Source of the DNA: Verrucomicrobiota bacterium
GTDB lineage: Bacteria; Auribacterota; JABMQX01; JAFGEW01
Length of the DNA: 48,860 bases
Assembly: GCA_016931415.1 (NCBI GenBank)
Contig: JAFGEW010000070.1
Location: 1-48,860 of the forward strand
Reading direction: 5' to 3'
Shown here: in pieces, positions 7,976-16,391 of the stretch
Numbering within the stretch: the first letter of the stretch is position 1
Layout: each line of letters opens with the position of its first letter
Made by a program: the position numbers and the translations under genes
The notes under the pieces: model-generated
What the model was told of the DNA's origin: nothing
The model's input: the letters and a program-made list of their open reading frames with translations, nothing else
The model's database searches: none

Positions 7976-8601
7976 GGCCGCTCGATCTGGAGTGTGCCGG
8001 GCGCGACGAGGGCCATGAGGTCGTAGCCGAGTTCGGCGAGACAGTCGGCGAGCGCCTCGACGGGCAGCCCCTGGACGTTGGTATGCGAGCCGGCGACACG
8101 CTCGACGAGCAGCGCGCCAAGGCCCTGGATGCCGTAGGCGCCCGCCTTGTGCAGCGGCTCGCCCGTGCGGACGTAGGCGTCGATGGTCGCGTCGTCGTAG
8201 GCGCGGAACATGACGCCCGTCTCGACGACGCGTGTCGCGCGCCGGCCGTTTCCCATCGCAACAACCAGCCCGCTGACGATCGCGTGCGTGCGGCCCGCGA
8301 GCTCGCGAAGCATGGCGCGCGCCTCGTCGTCCGTGCGCGGCGAGCCGAGCACCTTGCCGGCGCATTCGGCGACCGTATCGCACGCGATCACAACACCGTG
8401 GCCGGGCGACATAGCGAGCGCGGCATCGGCCTTGGCGTTCGCGTGGCGGACGACGAGCTCGCGCGGCGCCAGCGCGGCGTCGTTGTCCTCGGCCACGCCT
8501 GTGGCCATCACGTCGAACGCCAGCCCGAGCCGTTCGAGGATGCGCCGCCGTTCCGGCGACGCGGAAGCGAGTAGAACGCGCGGCTGCTTCATGGGCTCCA
8601 T
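7972..8601 (-). CDS. maf: Maf-family nucleotide pyrophosphatase
   Basis: This protein of about 209 residues belongs to the Maf/YhdE family, which hydrolyses non-canonical or surplus nucleoside triphosphates (dTTP/UTP or m7GTP, depending on subgroup). It shows LLASASPERRRILERLGL at the N-terminus, the ACDTV catalytic Asp segment in the middle, and the KAGAYGIQGLGA block late in the chain. The start at 8601 (MEPMKQ) gives the family's N-terminus; an ATG at 8592 is equally possible, and the longer open frame to 8685 runs into a repeat and is rejected. The gene overlaps dus by 4 bp downstream, forming a maf-dus operon. Confidence 0.9.
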   Translation of the reverse strand: MEPMKQPRVLLASASPERRRILERLGLAFDVMATGVAEDNDAALAPRELVVRHANAKADAALAMSPGHGVVIACDTVAECAGKVLGSPRTDDEARAMLRELAGRTHAIVSGLVVAMGNGRRATRVVETGVMFRAYDDATIDAYVRTGEPLHKAGAYGIQGLGALLVERVAGSHTNVQGLPVEALADCLAELGYDLMALVAPGTLQIERP

Positions 8602-8663
8602 GCCGGCATTATGCGAACGCAGCGGCATCGAGGGAAGAGAAGATCGCGCCCGCGGACGGGCGT

Positions 8664-8692
8664 CCACGGAGATCACAGAGACCACGGAGAGA
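8664..8692. repeat. CACGGAG-type repeat unit
   Basis: The string CCACGGAGATCACAGAGACC followed by ACGGAGAGA resembles the left arm of the element at 889. A short complementary CTCCGTG lies at about 8706-8712, so a weak hairpin is possible. It fills the maf upstream gap (8602-8715). Confidence 0.65.
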
Positions 8693-8715
8693 CCGCTACC
8701 CCGGGTCCTCCGTGC

Positions 8716-9387
8716 TTACTCCCTCCTGAATCCCAGCGGGATGAGGAGCTGGGGCGTCTGCGCTTCGGGGAGCGCGGCGACGCGTTTGACCTCGGCCTCG
8801 GTGAACGCGCCGACGGGCACCCCGACGAGCCCGAGCGCGGTGACCTGCAGGAGCACGTTCTGGCAGACGCAGCCGACCTCGATATGGACGTACTGCCTGG
8901 CGCGCTCGCCGTACTTGCTCATCGTGCGGCCAATGTCGGCGGCGATGAGGATCACCACGCCGTTGGCACTCACCGAGCCTTGGCCGAGCGCGGCCTTGGA
9001 GAGCGCGTCGCGCTGGTCACCCTTCACCTGCAGCGTGAGCGTGTGCGTCTGCGGCGAGTAGCGCCACACGCCGTCGCTGAGGAAGACGTAGATCTCGATC
9101 GGGTACAGCGCCCCCGCCGACGGCGCCGTGCGCAGGCCGCGGTCTTTCTGCGTGATGCCTTGGGCGGCCCACAGGATCTGGGCGAGTTGCTCGTCGCTAA
9201 GCGCGCGGCCAGCCAGTGCGCGCACCGAGCGGCGCGTGGCAAGCGCCTCCTCGACACTCAACGTGCCCTTGAGTGACGGCTCCGGGAGCTTGCGCGTCTC
9301 CGGCGCCCGATCGGTCTCCGACGTGCCGCACGACGCGGCGATGAGCAGAACGGCGGCAGTGCATGCGAACGCAACGATGGCTTTCAT
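8716..9387 (-). CDS. SagB-like nitroreductase-family lipoprotein
   Basis: This 223-residue protein has a lipoprotein signal (hydrophobic VAFACTAAVLLIAASC, lipobox IAASC with Cys20), so it should be anchored outside the cytoplasmic membrane. The rest is a nitroreductase/SagB-type FMN oxidoreductase fold: EALATRRSVRALAGRALSDEQLAQILWAAQGI, then RTAPSAGALYPIEIYVFL, and GCVCQNVLLQVTALGLVGVPVGAF near the end. SagB-type enzymes oxidise azolines in peptide maturation when paired with SagC/D partners; none are nearby, so a general flavin-reductase role is equally likely. Export of an FMN enzyme is unusual. Confidence 0.82.
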   Translation of the reverse strand: MKAIVAFACTAAVLLIAASCGTSETDRAPETRKLPEPSLKGTLSVEEALATRRSVRALAGRALSDEQLAQILWAAQGITQKDRGLRTAPSAGALYPIEIYVFLSDGVWRYSPQTHTLTLQVKGDQRDALSKAALGQGSVSANGVVILIAADIGRTMSKYGERARQYVHIEVGCVCQNVLLQVTALGLVGVPVGAFTEAEVKRVAALPEAQTPQLLIPLGFRRE

Positions 9388-9498
9388 CGGTCTCGACCTC
9401 CGGCAATGTGATGCTCGACATCATCCGCCGGCGGCGAGAGAAGTCAAGCGGCTGGCGGAGGAGGAATCACCAGGATGGCGAGCATCAGAATGCGCGTG

Positions 9499-9535
9499 CA
9501 CGGAGACCGCAGAGAGGCGGAGCGGGAACCTCCGT
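9499..9535. repeat. CACGGAG-type repeat with short inverted copy
   Basis: CACGGAGACCGCAGAGAGGC and following GGAG at 9499-9522 is related to the elements at 889 and 8664. CCTCCGT at 9529-9535 is complementary to the start. Apart from this and a possible promoter, the 300-bp gap 9388-9687 shows nothing else. Confidence 0.5.
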
Positions 9536-9570
9536 CCTACATCGCGCGCGGCCACGCCGGGGGACGGGGC

Positions 9571-9601
9571 TTGACGACGGGGTGGATTCGGGCGATATGA
9601 A
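9571..9601 (+). promoter_or_regulatory. Possible sigma-70 type promoter
   Basis: TTGACG at 9571-9576 and TATGAA at 9596-9601 are separated by 19 bases, about 86 bases before the GTG start at 9688. The spacer is longer than ideal, so this is a weak call. Confidence 0.3.
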
Positions 9602-9687
9602 TAGGGCCGTGGCGGCAGGGCCTGAATGCATGGCATCTACCGGGTTGGTCTCGAAACAGGTTCTGTTGACCGACCAAGGAATCCACC

Positions 9688-10896
9688 GTGGCTGAGCCCG
9701 AGAGTAAGCACAAGCGGACATGGCTGCGGCGTCTGCTCAAGGCAGGGGCCGTGCTCGGAGTGATCCTGCTTGTCGGCCTCACCATCCTCTTCTTCGTCGA
9801 TCGGCACAGACTGCGGAACCGGCCGGCCTTCGATGGCGGCGTGCTGCTGTTCATGGGCGAGTACATGGACCAGTGGCCCTTCGCGTGGACGTGGGAGTGG
9901 GTCTATGTCACCGGGGAGCCGTGCGGCTACAAGTACGACGGATGCAAGCACGTTCTGCGGCTGCGGCTCCGAGGCAGCGACATGCCGTTTCGGACGCGCG
10001 CTTTCCGGCTTCACGTCGAGCGCCTTCCGGATGGGTTGCTCGATCAACTGAGCGAGACCATGAGGGACCGCAACGGATGCGTGCTGTTCGCCCACTTTGG
10101 CACGCTGTTTGGGGATTCCCGCGACGACTCCGGCGGTTATCTGACCATCGCCAGGTACTTCCGACCGCAAGGGGAGGAAGAGACCGATTTCGATCTGATC
10201 AACGGCACGAGCCGCAGCCACAAGGCGATTTGGGGGCGCCTCAGGGGCTATGAGTTCGACGAGGCAACCGAGACGCTCCGGATCACGCTCTGCAGTATCT
10301 ACGGGGAGACGGATTTCACGACCGTTGAGATGAAGGCACGGCATATTCCGGACGGGCTGTTCCAGGAGCTCGCCCTCGTGAACGGAGACGAACGCGAAGG
10401 GGAGAGCAGTGCGTCTCTCGTCTTCTGCTGCTGGCGCGATCGCCCTGAGGGGGCGAAGCGTTGGATCAGCGTGAAGGCTCGAGCACCGGATGCCTACAAG
10501 GTCACCGGGTACTGCCTCGATGAGGGGTCCAGCTTGCTATCACAGCACGAGGTGACAGGCTTCCTGCGTGCGCGTGCCCTTGACGAAGAGCACCAAAGGC
10601 TGGAGCTGACACTCACCGGCAAGAAAGAGGGTGCGGAGCATACCGTGTGCTTCGAACCGTGCGTGCTGCCCGACTCGCTGCTGCCCGATCTCGACGCCAT
10701 GCTTGAGAACCCGGGGCACGCAGAGGTTGCGTGTCGCGTGTCGCGTAGCGACGGTCGACGGGAGATCCAAGTCACCTGGCTCGACGAGGAGACCGGCGAA
10801 GAGAAGCGAAGCCGCGTCTACGATCTCGGGACTGGAACGATGAGGGAGCTCCCCATCTCGCGCGGCCTCCGTCTCATGGGGGCGCGTCCACAGTGA
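9688..10896 (+). CDS. Single-pass membrane protein of unknown function
   Basis: This 402-residue protein has a basic N-terminus and one membrane span at about residues 19-37 (AGAVLGVILLVGLTILFFV), followed by a long, charged region outside or beneath the membrane. I do not recognise a domain. The body contains repeated pieces in which an acidic, Arg-rich segment follows the words RLR or LRL and a phrase like PDGLLDQL, PDGLFQEL or PDSLLPDL (near residues 113, 222 and 329). This suggests three diverged copies of a repeat of about 110 residues. The start is GTG at 9688 because AAGGA lies 7 bases upstream. The next gene is convergent, 23 bp away. Confidence 0.75.
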   Translation: MAEPESKHKRTWLRRLLKAGAVLGVILLVGLTILFFVDRHRLRNRPAFDGGVLLFMGEYMDQWPFAWTWEWVYVTGEPCGYKYDGCKHVLRLRLRGSDMPFRTRAFRLHVERLPDGLLDQLSETMRDRNGCVLFAHFGTLFGDSRDDSGGYLTIARYFRPQGEEETDFDLINGTSRSHKAIWGRLRGYEFDEATETLRITLCSIYGETDFTTVEMKARHIPDGLFQELALVNGDEREGESSASLVFCCWRDRPEGAKRWISVKARAPDAYKVTGYCLDEGSSLLSQHEVTGFLRARALDEEHQRLELTLTGKKEGAEHTVCFEPCVLPDSLLPDLDAMLENPGHAEVACRVSRSDGRREIQVTWLDEETGEEKRSRVYDLGTGTMRELPISRGLRLMGARPQ

Positions 10897-10919
10897 CATG
10901 GGTGAACTGAGCGCCGTTC

Positions 10920-11417
10920 CTACCGGTCTTTCGCTTCGTTGCGGCGCTCTTCCTGCTTGCGTTCGCGATCGGCGTTGCGCTTGCGTTCGCGTTCTTCCTG
11001 CGTCTTGACGCGGTCGGTGCCGGCACGGTCGCCCTGACCCTCATTGAGGGGAGCGAGGGCGCGGGTTTGGACCCAGCCCTGGACAGCGATCTGGTTGTTG
11101 ATGAAGGTAACGTGAGCCCAGTTACGGTCGAACCGGTCGACACGGACGCGGGCGCCGGCGCGCAGCGTGCCGATGGCTTGGTTGGGCGCATGGTAGAGGG
11201 TCACACTCGTCATGACCCTGGCGTTTGCGGCATTGGCCGGGCGGTCGTCCGCGCGCTGGTCCTGGTTAGCCCTGACCTTGTCACGATTGCCGGTGCGAAC
11301 ACGGTCCTTCGCACTGCCGATACGGGTGTCGTTGTCCCCGATGCGCGGGGGCGCGTAGGCGTCAAGGGCCACCGCGAAGATCAGCACGACGGCGACGAAC
11401 AGGGTGCGTGCGAGCAT
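10920..11417 (-). CDS. Exported SH3-domain protein
   Basis: This 165-residue protein has a signal peptide (MLARTLFVAVVLIFAVALDAYA). A low-complexity, Asn/Asp/Arg-rich linker follows, then a bacterial SH3 domain at about residues 68-118 (SVTLYHAPNQAIGTLRAG, VDRFDRNWAHVTFINNQIAV, GWVQTRAL). The C-terminus is a strongly charged Glu/Arg tail of about 40 residues. Bacterial SH3 domains commonly bind the cell wall or act as adaptor modules. The start at 11417 is chosen for the signal peptide and an AGGAG sequence 9 bases upstream; the frame extends to 11537 but without a fitting N-terminus. Confidence 0.82.
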   Translation of the reverse strand: MLARTLFVAVVLIFAVALDAYAPPRIGDNDTRIGSAKDRVRTGNRDKVRANQDQRADDRPANAANARVMTSVTLYHAPNQAIGTLRAGARVRVDRFDRNWAHVTFINNQIAVQGWVQTRALAPLNEGQGDRAGTDRVKTQEERERKRNADRERKQEERRNEAKDR

Positions 11418-11587
11418 GGGCGTGACTCCTGAGTCCGGGCGGAGCCGAGGCGTCTTCAGACGCGGGGTGCGCGCCCGGCAACTCTGTCGTGTTGCCCGCA
11501 GCCGGCGGCCCGCAGTAGAGGCCGAAGGGAGCGGCAACGGTCCCTTTCTTCGCGATCGTCGGGAGCAGGCGTCTCGAGCGCCGAGCC

Positions 11588-11851
11588 CTAGACGAGGTAC
11601 GGGGCGATGGCCCTCGAGAATTCCTCGAGTCTGTTCGAGAACTCGGCCTTGCCGCGTGCCTTGAGGCCGGAGCGGTGGCGCTCGACGATGTCGGGCAGCC
11701 GGTCCGGCCCGGAGCGGGCCAGCGTCGTCCTGATCTCGCGCATCAGCGCCAGTGCTTCGCGTTCGTACTCGGGCTCGTTGTAGCGCATCTCGTGCATGTG
11801 CGAGTCGAACAGGCGTTGAAGCGCACCGATCAGTTCGTCGTCACTTTGCAT
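11588..11851 (-). CDS. Small hypothetical protein
   Basis: This 87-residue, helix-rich, charged protein starts MQSDDELIGALQRLFDSHMH and has no membrane segment or recognised motif. The ATG at 11851 is preferred over the upstream open frame because it has GGAG 8 bases before it and the extension is Arg-rich and unlike coding sequence. It lies between the SH3 gene and the TonB receptors on the same strand. Confidence 0.6.
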   Translation of the reverse strand: MQSDDELIGALQRLFDSHMHEMRYNEPEYEREALALMREIRTTLARSGPDRLPDIVERHRSGLKARGKAEFSNRLEEFSRAIAPYLV

Positions 11852-12012
11852 CCGGCAGTCTCCGCAGAATGTATGAATGCTCTCTGAGCGCAGTATAGCG
11901 GAAACGCCGCGCAAAATCAACAGCCATCGCCCGCGCCGGGCGATCCGGCCGCCGGCGCGCAACGGCATGTGGCGACGAGAGATGCGGAATGCCTCCGGCC
12001 CTCCCCGCTCGT

Positions 12013-14016
12013 TCAGAAGCGCCAGGTTACGCCGGCGTAGACGCTGCGCTCGACATCTGCAGGCAGGCTGCTGATGTACTTCGGGAAGTACTCCTGGTGA
12101 TGCGCGTCGAGCAGGTTGCGACCAGCGACGAAGAGCTCGAGGTCCGCCGTGGGCTGCCAGGCGACCCGGGCATCAAGCTCGATATAGCCGTCGATGTCGA
12201 ACGCCGGAACGGTGTCGACGTAGCGCACCACAAGGTCAAGGGCGATCTGCCCCGGCAGGTCCATTGTGGAGTGAACAAAGGCCAGGTTCTGCGGCGCCTC
12301 GTCCTCGGCGCCGATCTCGATCATGTCCAGGCTGTCGTCATCGAGGCGCAACTGCAGATCGTAGAAGGTGTAGCCGCTGCGCATGAGCCACCAGGGGGCC
12401 GGATGCCAGTTCGCGGCGAGTTCAAAACCGTAGGCTTCACCACGCATCTTGTTGGCCGTAACGGTTGGAACCACCATGTGCGGCGGAGCCGGCGTCAGCT
12501 CGAGCAGCGGCATGCCGGTCTCGCCGGTACGCAAGTTGTCGTAGCTATGGTAGAACACGGCCCCATCGAGCGTGACATTGTCGAGGGGCTGGACACGATA
12601 TCCGAGCTCAAAGGCCATGAGCTCTTCGGATTCGAAGTCGTCGCTGCCGACAAACCTCGGGTAGATGCCCGGGGCGATCGCCGGCCCCGTGAGGCGCAGG
12701 TCGTGGTCCACGCGCGAGGGGGTCCTGACAGCGCGGGACACGGCGGCCCAGACCGTGCGGCGGGTGGTGGGGGTGTAGGTCAGGCGCGCACTTGGCTGAT
12801 ACTCGAAGTCTGTGTAGTCGTTGTGTTCGATCTTCGTGCCGACAGTCAGCGACAACCGGTCGGGCTTGAGCATGATCGCGTCCTGGAGGAAGGCGCTGTA
12901 AACATTGACCGTGCGCTTGGGGACGGTCAACGTGAGCATCTCCGTGCCGGGTGCCTCGTCGATCGTATGGCGGAATCCCAGCCCCCAGACAAGCTCATGC
13001 CGGTCGCTTGGCCGGAAGCGGTGCTGGAAATCGACGTCGGCGATCGTGTCGGAGATGTCCCCGTACCAGACCCCCTCATCCGACGTTGTATCGTAGTAGG
13101 CTTGGAGCGCGAAGTCGGCGTCATCGTCCAGCCGTCGCTGCCAGCGCATGAGCACGTTACCGCCCTGCGTCCTCCCCTCGTCCTCAATAATGGTCGGAAG
13201 GGGGGAGGCGTACGAGGGGAGCCCGATCACAGTCACGGACTTGCCCTCGTAGTAGTCGCCCTGCATGGTCAAGGTGTCCAGATCGGACGCGTCCCAGTCG
13301 AGGCGGAATCCCGTACGCCGCATGTTCCAGTCGCCGGGGATATCGGCGCCGGCTTGGTTGACTTGGCCGTCGCGCTCGAACGTCTTGGCGTAGATGCGGT
13401 ACCAGGCGTGCTCGCCCAAGCGGCCACCGTAGCGCACCGTGCCGAAGAGCTCCTCCTCCGTGCCGGTCCCGGCCTGGACATAGCCGCCCTGCGTATTCTT
13501 CGCGCTTTTCGTGATGATATTGATGACACCGTTGACTGCATTGGCTCCCCAGAGCGTGCCGCCGGGGCCACGCACGACCTCGATGCGGTCGATGTCGTCG
13601 AGCGCGGTGTCCTGGCGGTTCCAGTACACACCGGAAAAGAGCGGCAGATACACGCTGCGCCCGTCAACCATAACGAGCATCTTGTTGACATAGACACCGT
13701 TGAAGCCGCGCGCCGCAACAGCCCATACGCTCGAACCGACTTGCCCGACATGGATGCCGGGCACAAGCCGGAGCGCATCAGCAATCGTCGAGGCGCCCGA
13801 GCGGCGGATATCGTCGCTTGTGAGCACGGAGACAGCCGCGGCCGTTTGCGACAACGGCTTGGCCTTCTTCGAAACCAGAGTGATCTCGATGTTCATGAGC
13901 TCCTCAAGGCTCAGCTCGGTCAGGTCCGTGCCCGCGGAGGCGATCCCCGTGCTGAACACCAAGCCGACTATGGCCGCCAACAAGGCAGCGGGGAAAAAGG
14001 TCGCGGTCTGTCTCAT
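12013..14016 (-). CDS. TonB-dependent outer-membrane receptor
   Basis: This 667-residue receptor has a signal peptide (ALLAAIVGLVFSTGIASAG), then the short pre-plug sequence LTELSLEELMNIEITLVSKK, which stands where a TonB-interacting segment is expected. A plug domain follows: SVLTSDDIRRSGASTIADAL, VAARGFNGVYVNKMLVMVDG, RIEVVRGPGGTLWGANAVNG and VINIITKSA. A beta-barrel of about 500 residues ends with the outer-membrane Phe (AGVTWRF). These receptors take up large or scarce solutes with TonB energy. Substrate is unknown. The ATG at 14016 follows a GGAG 8-9 bases upstream. A close paralog lies 70 bp upstream at 14087, so the pair are probably co-transcribed. Confidence 0.93.
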   Translation of the reverse strand: MRQTATFFPAALLAAIVGLVFSTGIASAGTDLTELSLEELMNIEITLVSKKAKPLSQTAAAVSVLTSDDIRRSGASTIADALRLVPGIHVGQVGSSVWAVAARGFNGVYVNKMLVMVDGRSVYLPLFSGVYWNRQDTALDDIDRIEVVRGPGGTLWGANAVNGVINIITKSAKNTQGGYVQAGTGTEEELFGTVRYGGRLGEHAWYRIYAKTFERDGQVNQAGADIPGDWNMRRTGFRLDWDASDLDTLTMQGDYYEGKSVTVIGLPSYASPLPTIIEDEGRTQGGNVLMRWQRRLDDDADFALQAYYDTTSDEGVWYGDISDTIADVDFQHRFRPSDRHELVWGLGFRHTIDEAPGTEMLTLTVPKRTVNVYSAFLQDAIMLKPDRLSLTVGTKIEHNDYTDFEYQPSARLTYTPTTRRTVWAAVSRAVRTPSRVDHDLRLTGPAIAPGIYPRFVGSDDFESEELMAFELGYRVQPLDNVTLDGAVFYHSYDNLRTGETGMPLLELTPAPPHMVVPTVTANKMRGEAYGFELAANWHPAPWWLMRSGYTFYDLQLRLDDDSLDMIEIGAEDEAPQNLAFVHSTMDLPGQIALDLVVRYVDTVPAFDIDGYIELDARVAWQPTADLELFVAGRNLLDAHHQEYFPKYISSLPADVERSVYAGVTWRF

Positions 14017-14086
14017 CTGTCTGTCTCCGTCAGCTCGCCAGTTATCTCTTGCTCTCTCCAATTGCCGTCGAGGCACCCTCGCTCGG

Positions 14087-16105
14087 TCAGAAGCGATACG
14101 TGACGCCGGCATAGGCGCTGCGCTCGACTTCACTGACCTGCGTGGCCTGCATCGACGGGATGGCCTCGGCATGGCGGTCATGGATCAGATTCTGTCCGAC
14201 AACAAACAGCTCGAGGTCGCGGGTCGGCCGCCAAGCCAGGCGCACATCGAGTTCCGTGTAGCTGCTCACCTCCGACCAGGGGATGCGGGTGCTATCGACG
14301 TACCGGGCGGCGAGGTCGAGTTCGACGCGCCGGGTCAGGGTCATCATGGAGTGGACGAAGGCGATACTGCACGGCATGCCCTCGGCATCATCGACAACCC
14401 AGGGATCGGTGCTTTCATTGACCAGGTGGGCGCTAACCTCGAGGTACGAGTAGCCTGCACGCACGCGCCACCAACTCTGGAGCATGCAGTCGGCGGCGAG
14501 TTCAATGCCGTTGCTCCGGGCGCGGCCGTTGTTGGCCGTGTACATCGGGAGGATAAGATGCGGCGGCGGGGGCGCCGCCTCCAGAAACGGCATGCCAGAC
14601 TCCCAGGTCAGCAGGTTGTCGTACTCGTTGTGGAAGGCGGCGGCGTCGAGCGACAGCCACGTCGAGGGTTGGACGCGGTAGCCGATCTCGAAGGCCACGA
14701 GCCGCTCCGACTCGAGCTCGTCGGTGCCGATGCCTCGGGGGAGAAAGGGCCCGAAGGCCAGGTCGCCGGGCATCGTGCCGTACGCTGTGCCTTCGCCGCG
14801 GCTCGGAGTCCGGACGGCGCGCGACACGGCCGCCCAGATCGTCTGCTGCGGCTTGGGTGTCCAGGCAAGCCGCGCGCTGGGCTGTACCTCAAGCCCGGTG
14901 AAATCGTTATGTTCGAACTTCGATCCGATCGTGAGGGCGAGCCGCGCGGGGACGAGAGTGATCTCATCCTGGACAAACGCGCTGAACAGGTTGCTCGTGC
15001 GCGTCTCCTCGTCCGTGATGTCCGCGAAGCCTTGTGGCGGAAGGCGGTCGGCTATGACCCGGCAGCCGAGACCCCAGACGATCTCGTGGCGGTCGCCGGT
15101 GGGCCTTCGGTGCTGGAAGTCGAGGTCGACTGTGTCGCGCCTGTAGTCATACATGGCCTCCTGGCGCTCGGCTCGGTCGTAGTAGAGCTGGAGGGCCATG
15201 TCTGAGTCGTCGCCGGAGCTGTGCTCCCAGCGCAGCAGGAGGTTGCCACCACCCATGGCGATATGGTCCTCGACGAGGGTGGACAGGGGCAGGGCCGGGA
15301 ACGGCAACAGCACGGTCTGTCGAGCTTCGCCGTCGTAGAGGTCGCCCTGGAAGGTCAACGTGTCGTCGCCGGAGGCGGCCCAGTCGATGCGGAAGCCGGC
15401 GCGGCGCATGCTCCAGTCATCGTGAGTGTCGGCGCCGGTCGGGTCAACCGAGCTGTCGCGGTCAAAGGCTTTGGCGTAGATACGGTAGAAGGCGTTGTCG
15501 CCGATCCGGCCGCCGTAGCGGACCGTGCCAAAGAGCTCCTCCTCAGTGCCGGCCCCAGCCTGGACGTAACCACCCTGGGTCTCCTCGGCGCGCTTGGTGA
15601 TGATATTGATGACGCCGTTGACGGCGTTGGCGCCCCAGAGCGTCCCGCCGGGACCGCGGACGACCTCGACGCGCTTGATGTCGTCGAGCGGCGCGTCCTG
15701 CACCTCCCAGTACACGCCGGAATAGAGCGGCGTGTACACGCTGCGCCCGTCGATGAGGACGAGGAGCTTGTTCGAGAAGCGATTGGCGAAGCCGCGCGTG
15801 CTGATCGCCCACTTGTTCGAGTCGAGGCGGGCTACCTCGACGCCGGGGACGAGCCGCAGCGCATCGGCGATTGTCGTCGCGCCCGAGCGGCGGATGTCGT
15901 CGCCTGTGAGCACGTAGATGGCCGCGGCGGCTTCCGAGAGCGGCTCGGCTTTCTTCGAGACCGACGTGACTTCGATGTTCATGAGCTCTTCGATGCTCAG
16001 CTCGGTCAGATCGGTCGCCTCCCGCGCGTCCTGTGCCCAGCCCAGAGAAGCCGTGGCCTGGAGAATGGCACAAGCCAGGATTGCCATGAACAGGTGCCGC
16101 ATCAT
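14087..16105 (-). CDS. TonB-dependent outer-membrane receptor, paralog of the downstream gene
   Basis: This 672-residue receptor has a signal peptide ending near LGWAQDA, then LTELSIEELMNIEVTSVSKK, and a plug domain with YVLTGDDIRRSGATTIADAL, ISTRGFANRFSNKLLVLIDG and VEVVRGPGGTLWGANAVNG. The barrel ends AGVTYRF. The plug is much more conserved between the two receptors than the barrel loops, fitting divergence in ligand after duplication. Start codons ATGATG at 16105 follow AAGGAG. It heads the receptor pair. The 286-bp gap upstream (16106-16391) was inspected for a cobalamin or TPP riboswitch and gave no convincing match. Confidence 0.93.
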   Translation of the reverse strand: MMRHLFMAILACAILQATASLGWAQDAREATDLTELSIEELMNIEVTSVSKKAEPLSEAAAAIYVLTGDDIRRSGATTIADALRLVPGVEVARLDSNKWAISTRGFANRFSNKLLVLIDGRSVYTPLYSGVYWEVQDAPLDDIKRVEVVRGPGGTLWGANAVNGVINIITKRAEETQGGYVQAGAGTEEELFGTVRYGGRIGDNAFYRIYAKAFDRDSSVDPTGADTHDDWSMRRAGFRIDWAASGDDTLTFQGDLYDGEARQTVLLPFPALPLSTLVEDHIAMGGGNLLLRWEHSSGDDSDMALQLYYDRAERQEAMYDYRRDTVDLDFQHRRPTGDRHEIVWGLGCRVIADRLPPQGFADITDEETRTSNLFSAFVQDEITLVPARLALTIGSKFEHNDFTGLEVQPSARLAWTPKPQQTIWAAVSRAVRTPSRGEGTAYGTMPGDLAFGPFLPRGIGTDELESERLVAFEIGYRVQPSTWLSLDAAAFHNEYDNLLTWESGMPFLEAAPPPPHLILPMYTANNGRARSNGIELAADCMLQSWWRVRAGYSYLEVSAHLVNESTDPWVVDDAEGMPCSIAFVHSMMTLTRRVELDLAARYVDSTRIPWSEVSSYTELDVRLAWRPTRDLELFVVGQNLIHDRHAEAIPSMQATQVSEVERSAYAGVTYRF

Positions 16106-16391
16106 CTGGCGCTCTCCTTGTTCCCGCCGTGTTATCCGGCCGTGGTGGATTCCTCTACATCGCCCCCTTCATCCCTGTCGGCGCAGTGGCCGCAGCCGCA
16201 GCCTCTCGTGCTGAAAGACCCTCTCGCCGCTCCTGAATGGCCGGAGGCCTTCAGAGGGCACACCGATCACGGGATGCAACCCAACGGGCTGGGCCAGAAC
16301 AAGAAACATGCCAGTGGGCGCCAACGCTTGCCGGTGGGGCATGAGGCGGCGAGGCCGACTTCGGGCGTCCCGTGAGAAGGCCGATGGGGCC

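Noticed and set aside
11989-14103. 704-residue plus-strand open frame opposite the TonB receptor
   Set aside because: It mirrors the receptor gene; its translation is Arg/Glu/Asp-Val-rich filler typical of the antisense frame of high-GC genes, while the minus frame has full TonB plug and barrel motifs.
16106-16391. Possible cobalamin or TPP riboswitch upstream of the TonB receptors
   Set aside because: The minus strand contains GGCCACTG, which resembles a piece of the cobalamin riboswitch, but the required GGGAA, AATCC and terminal elements are missing, as is the TPP CTGAGA.
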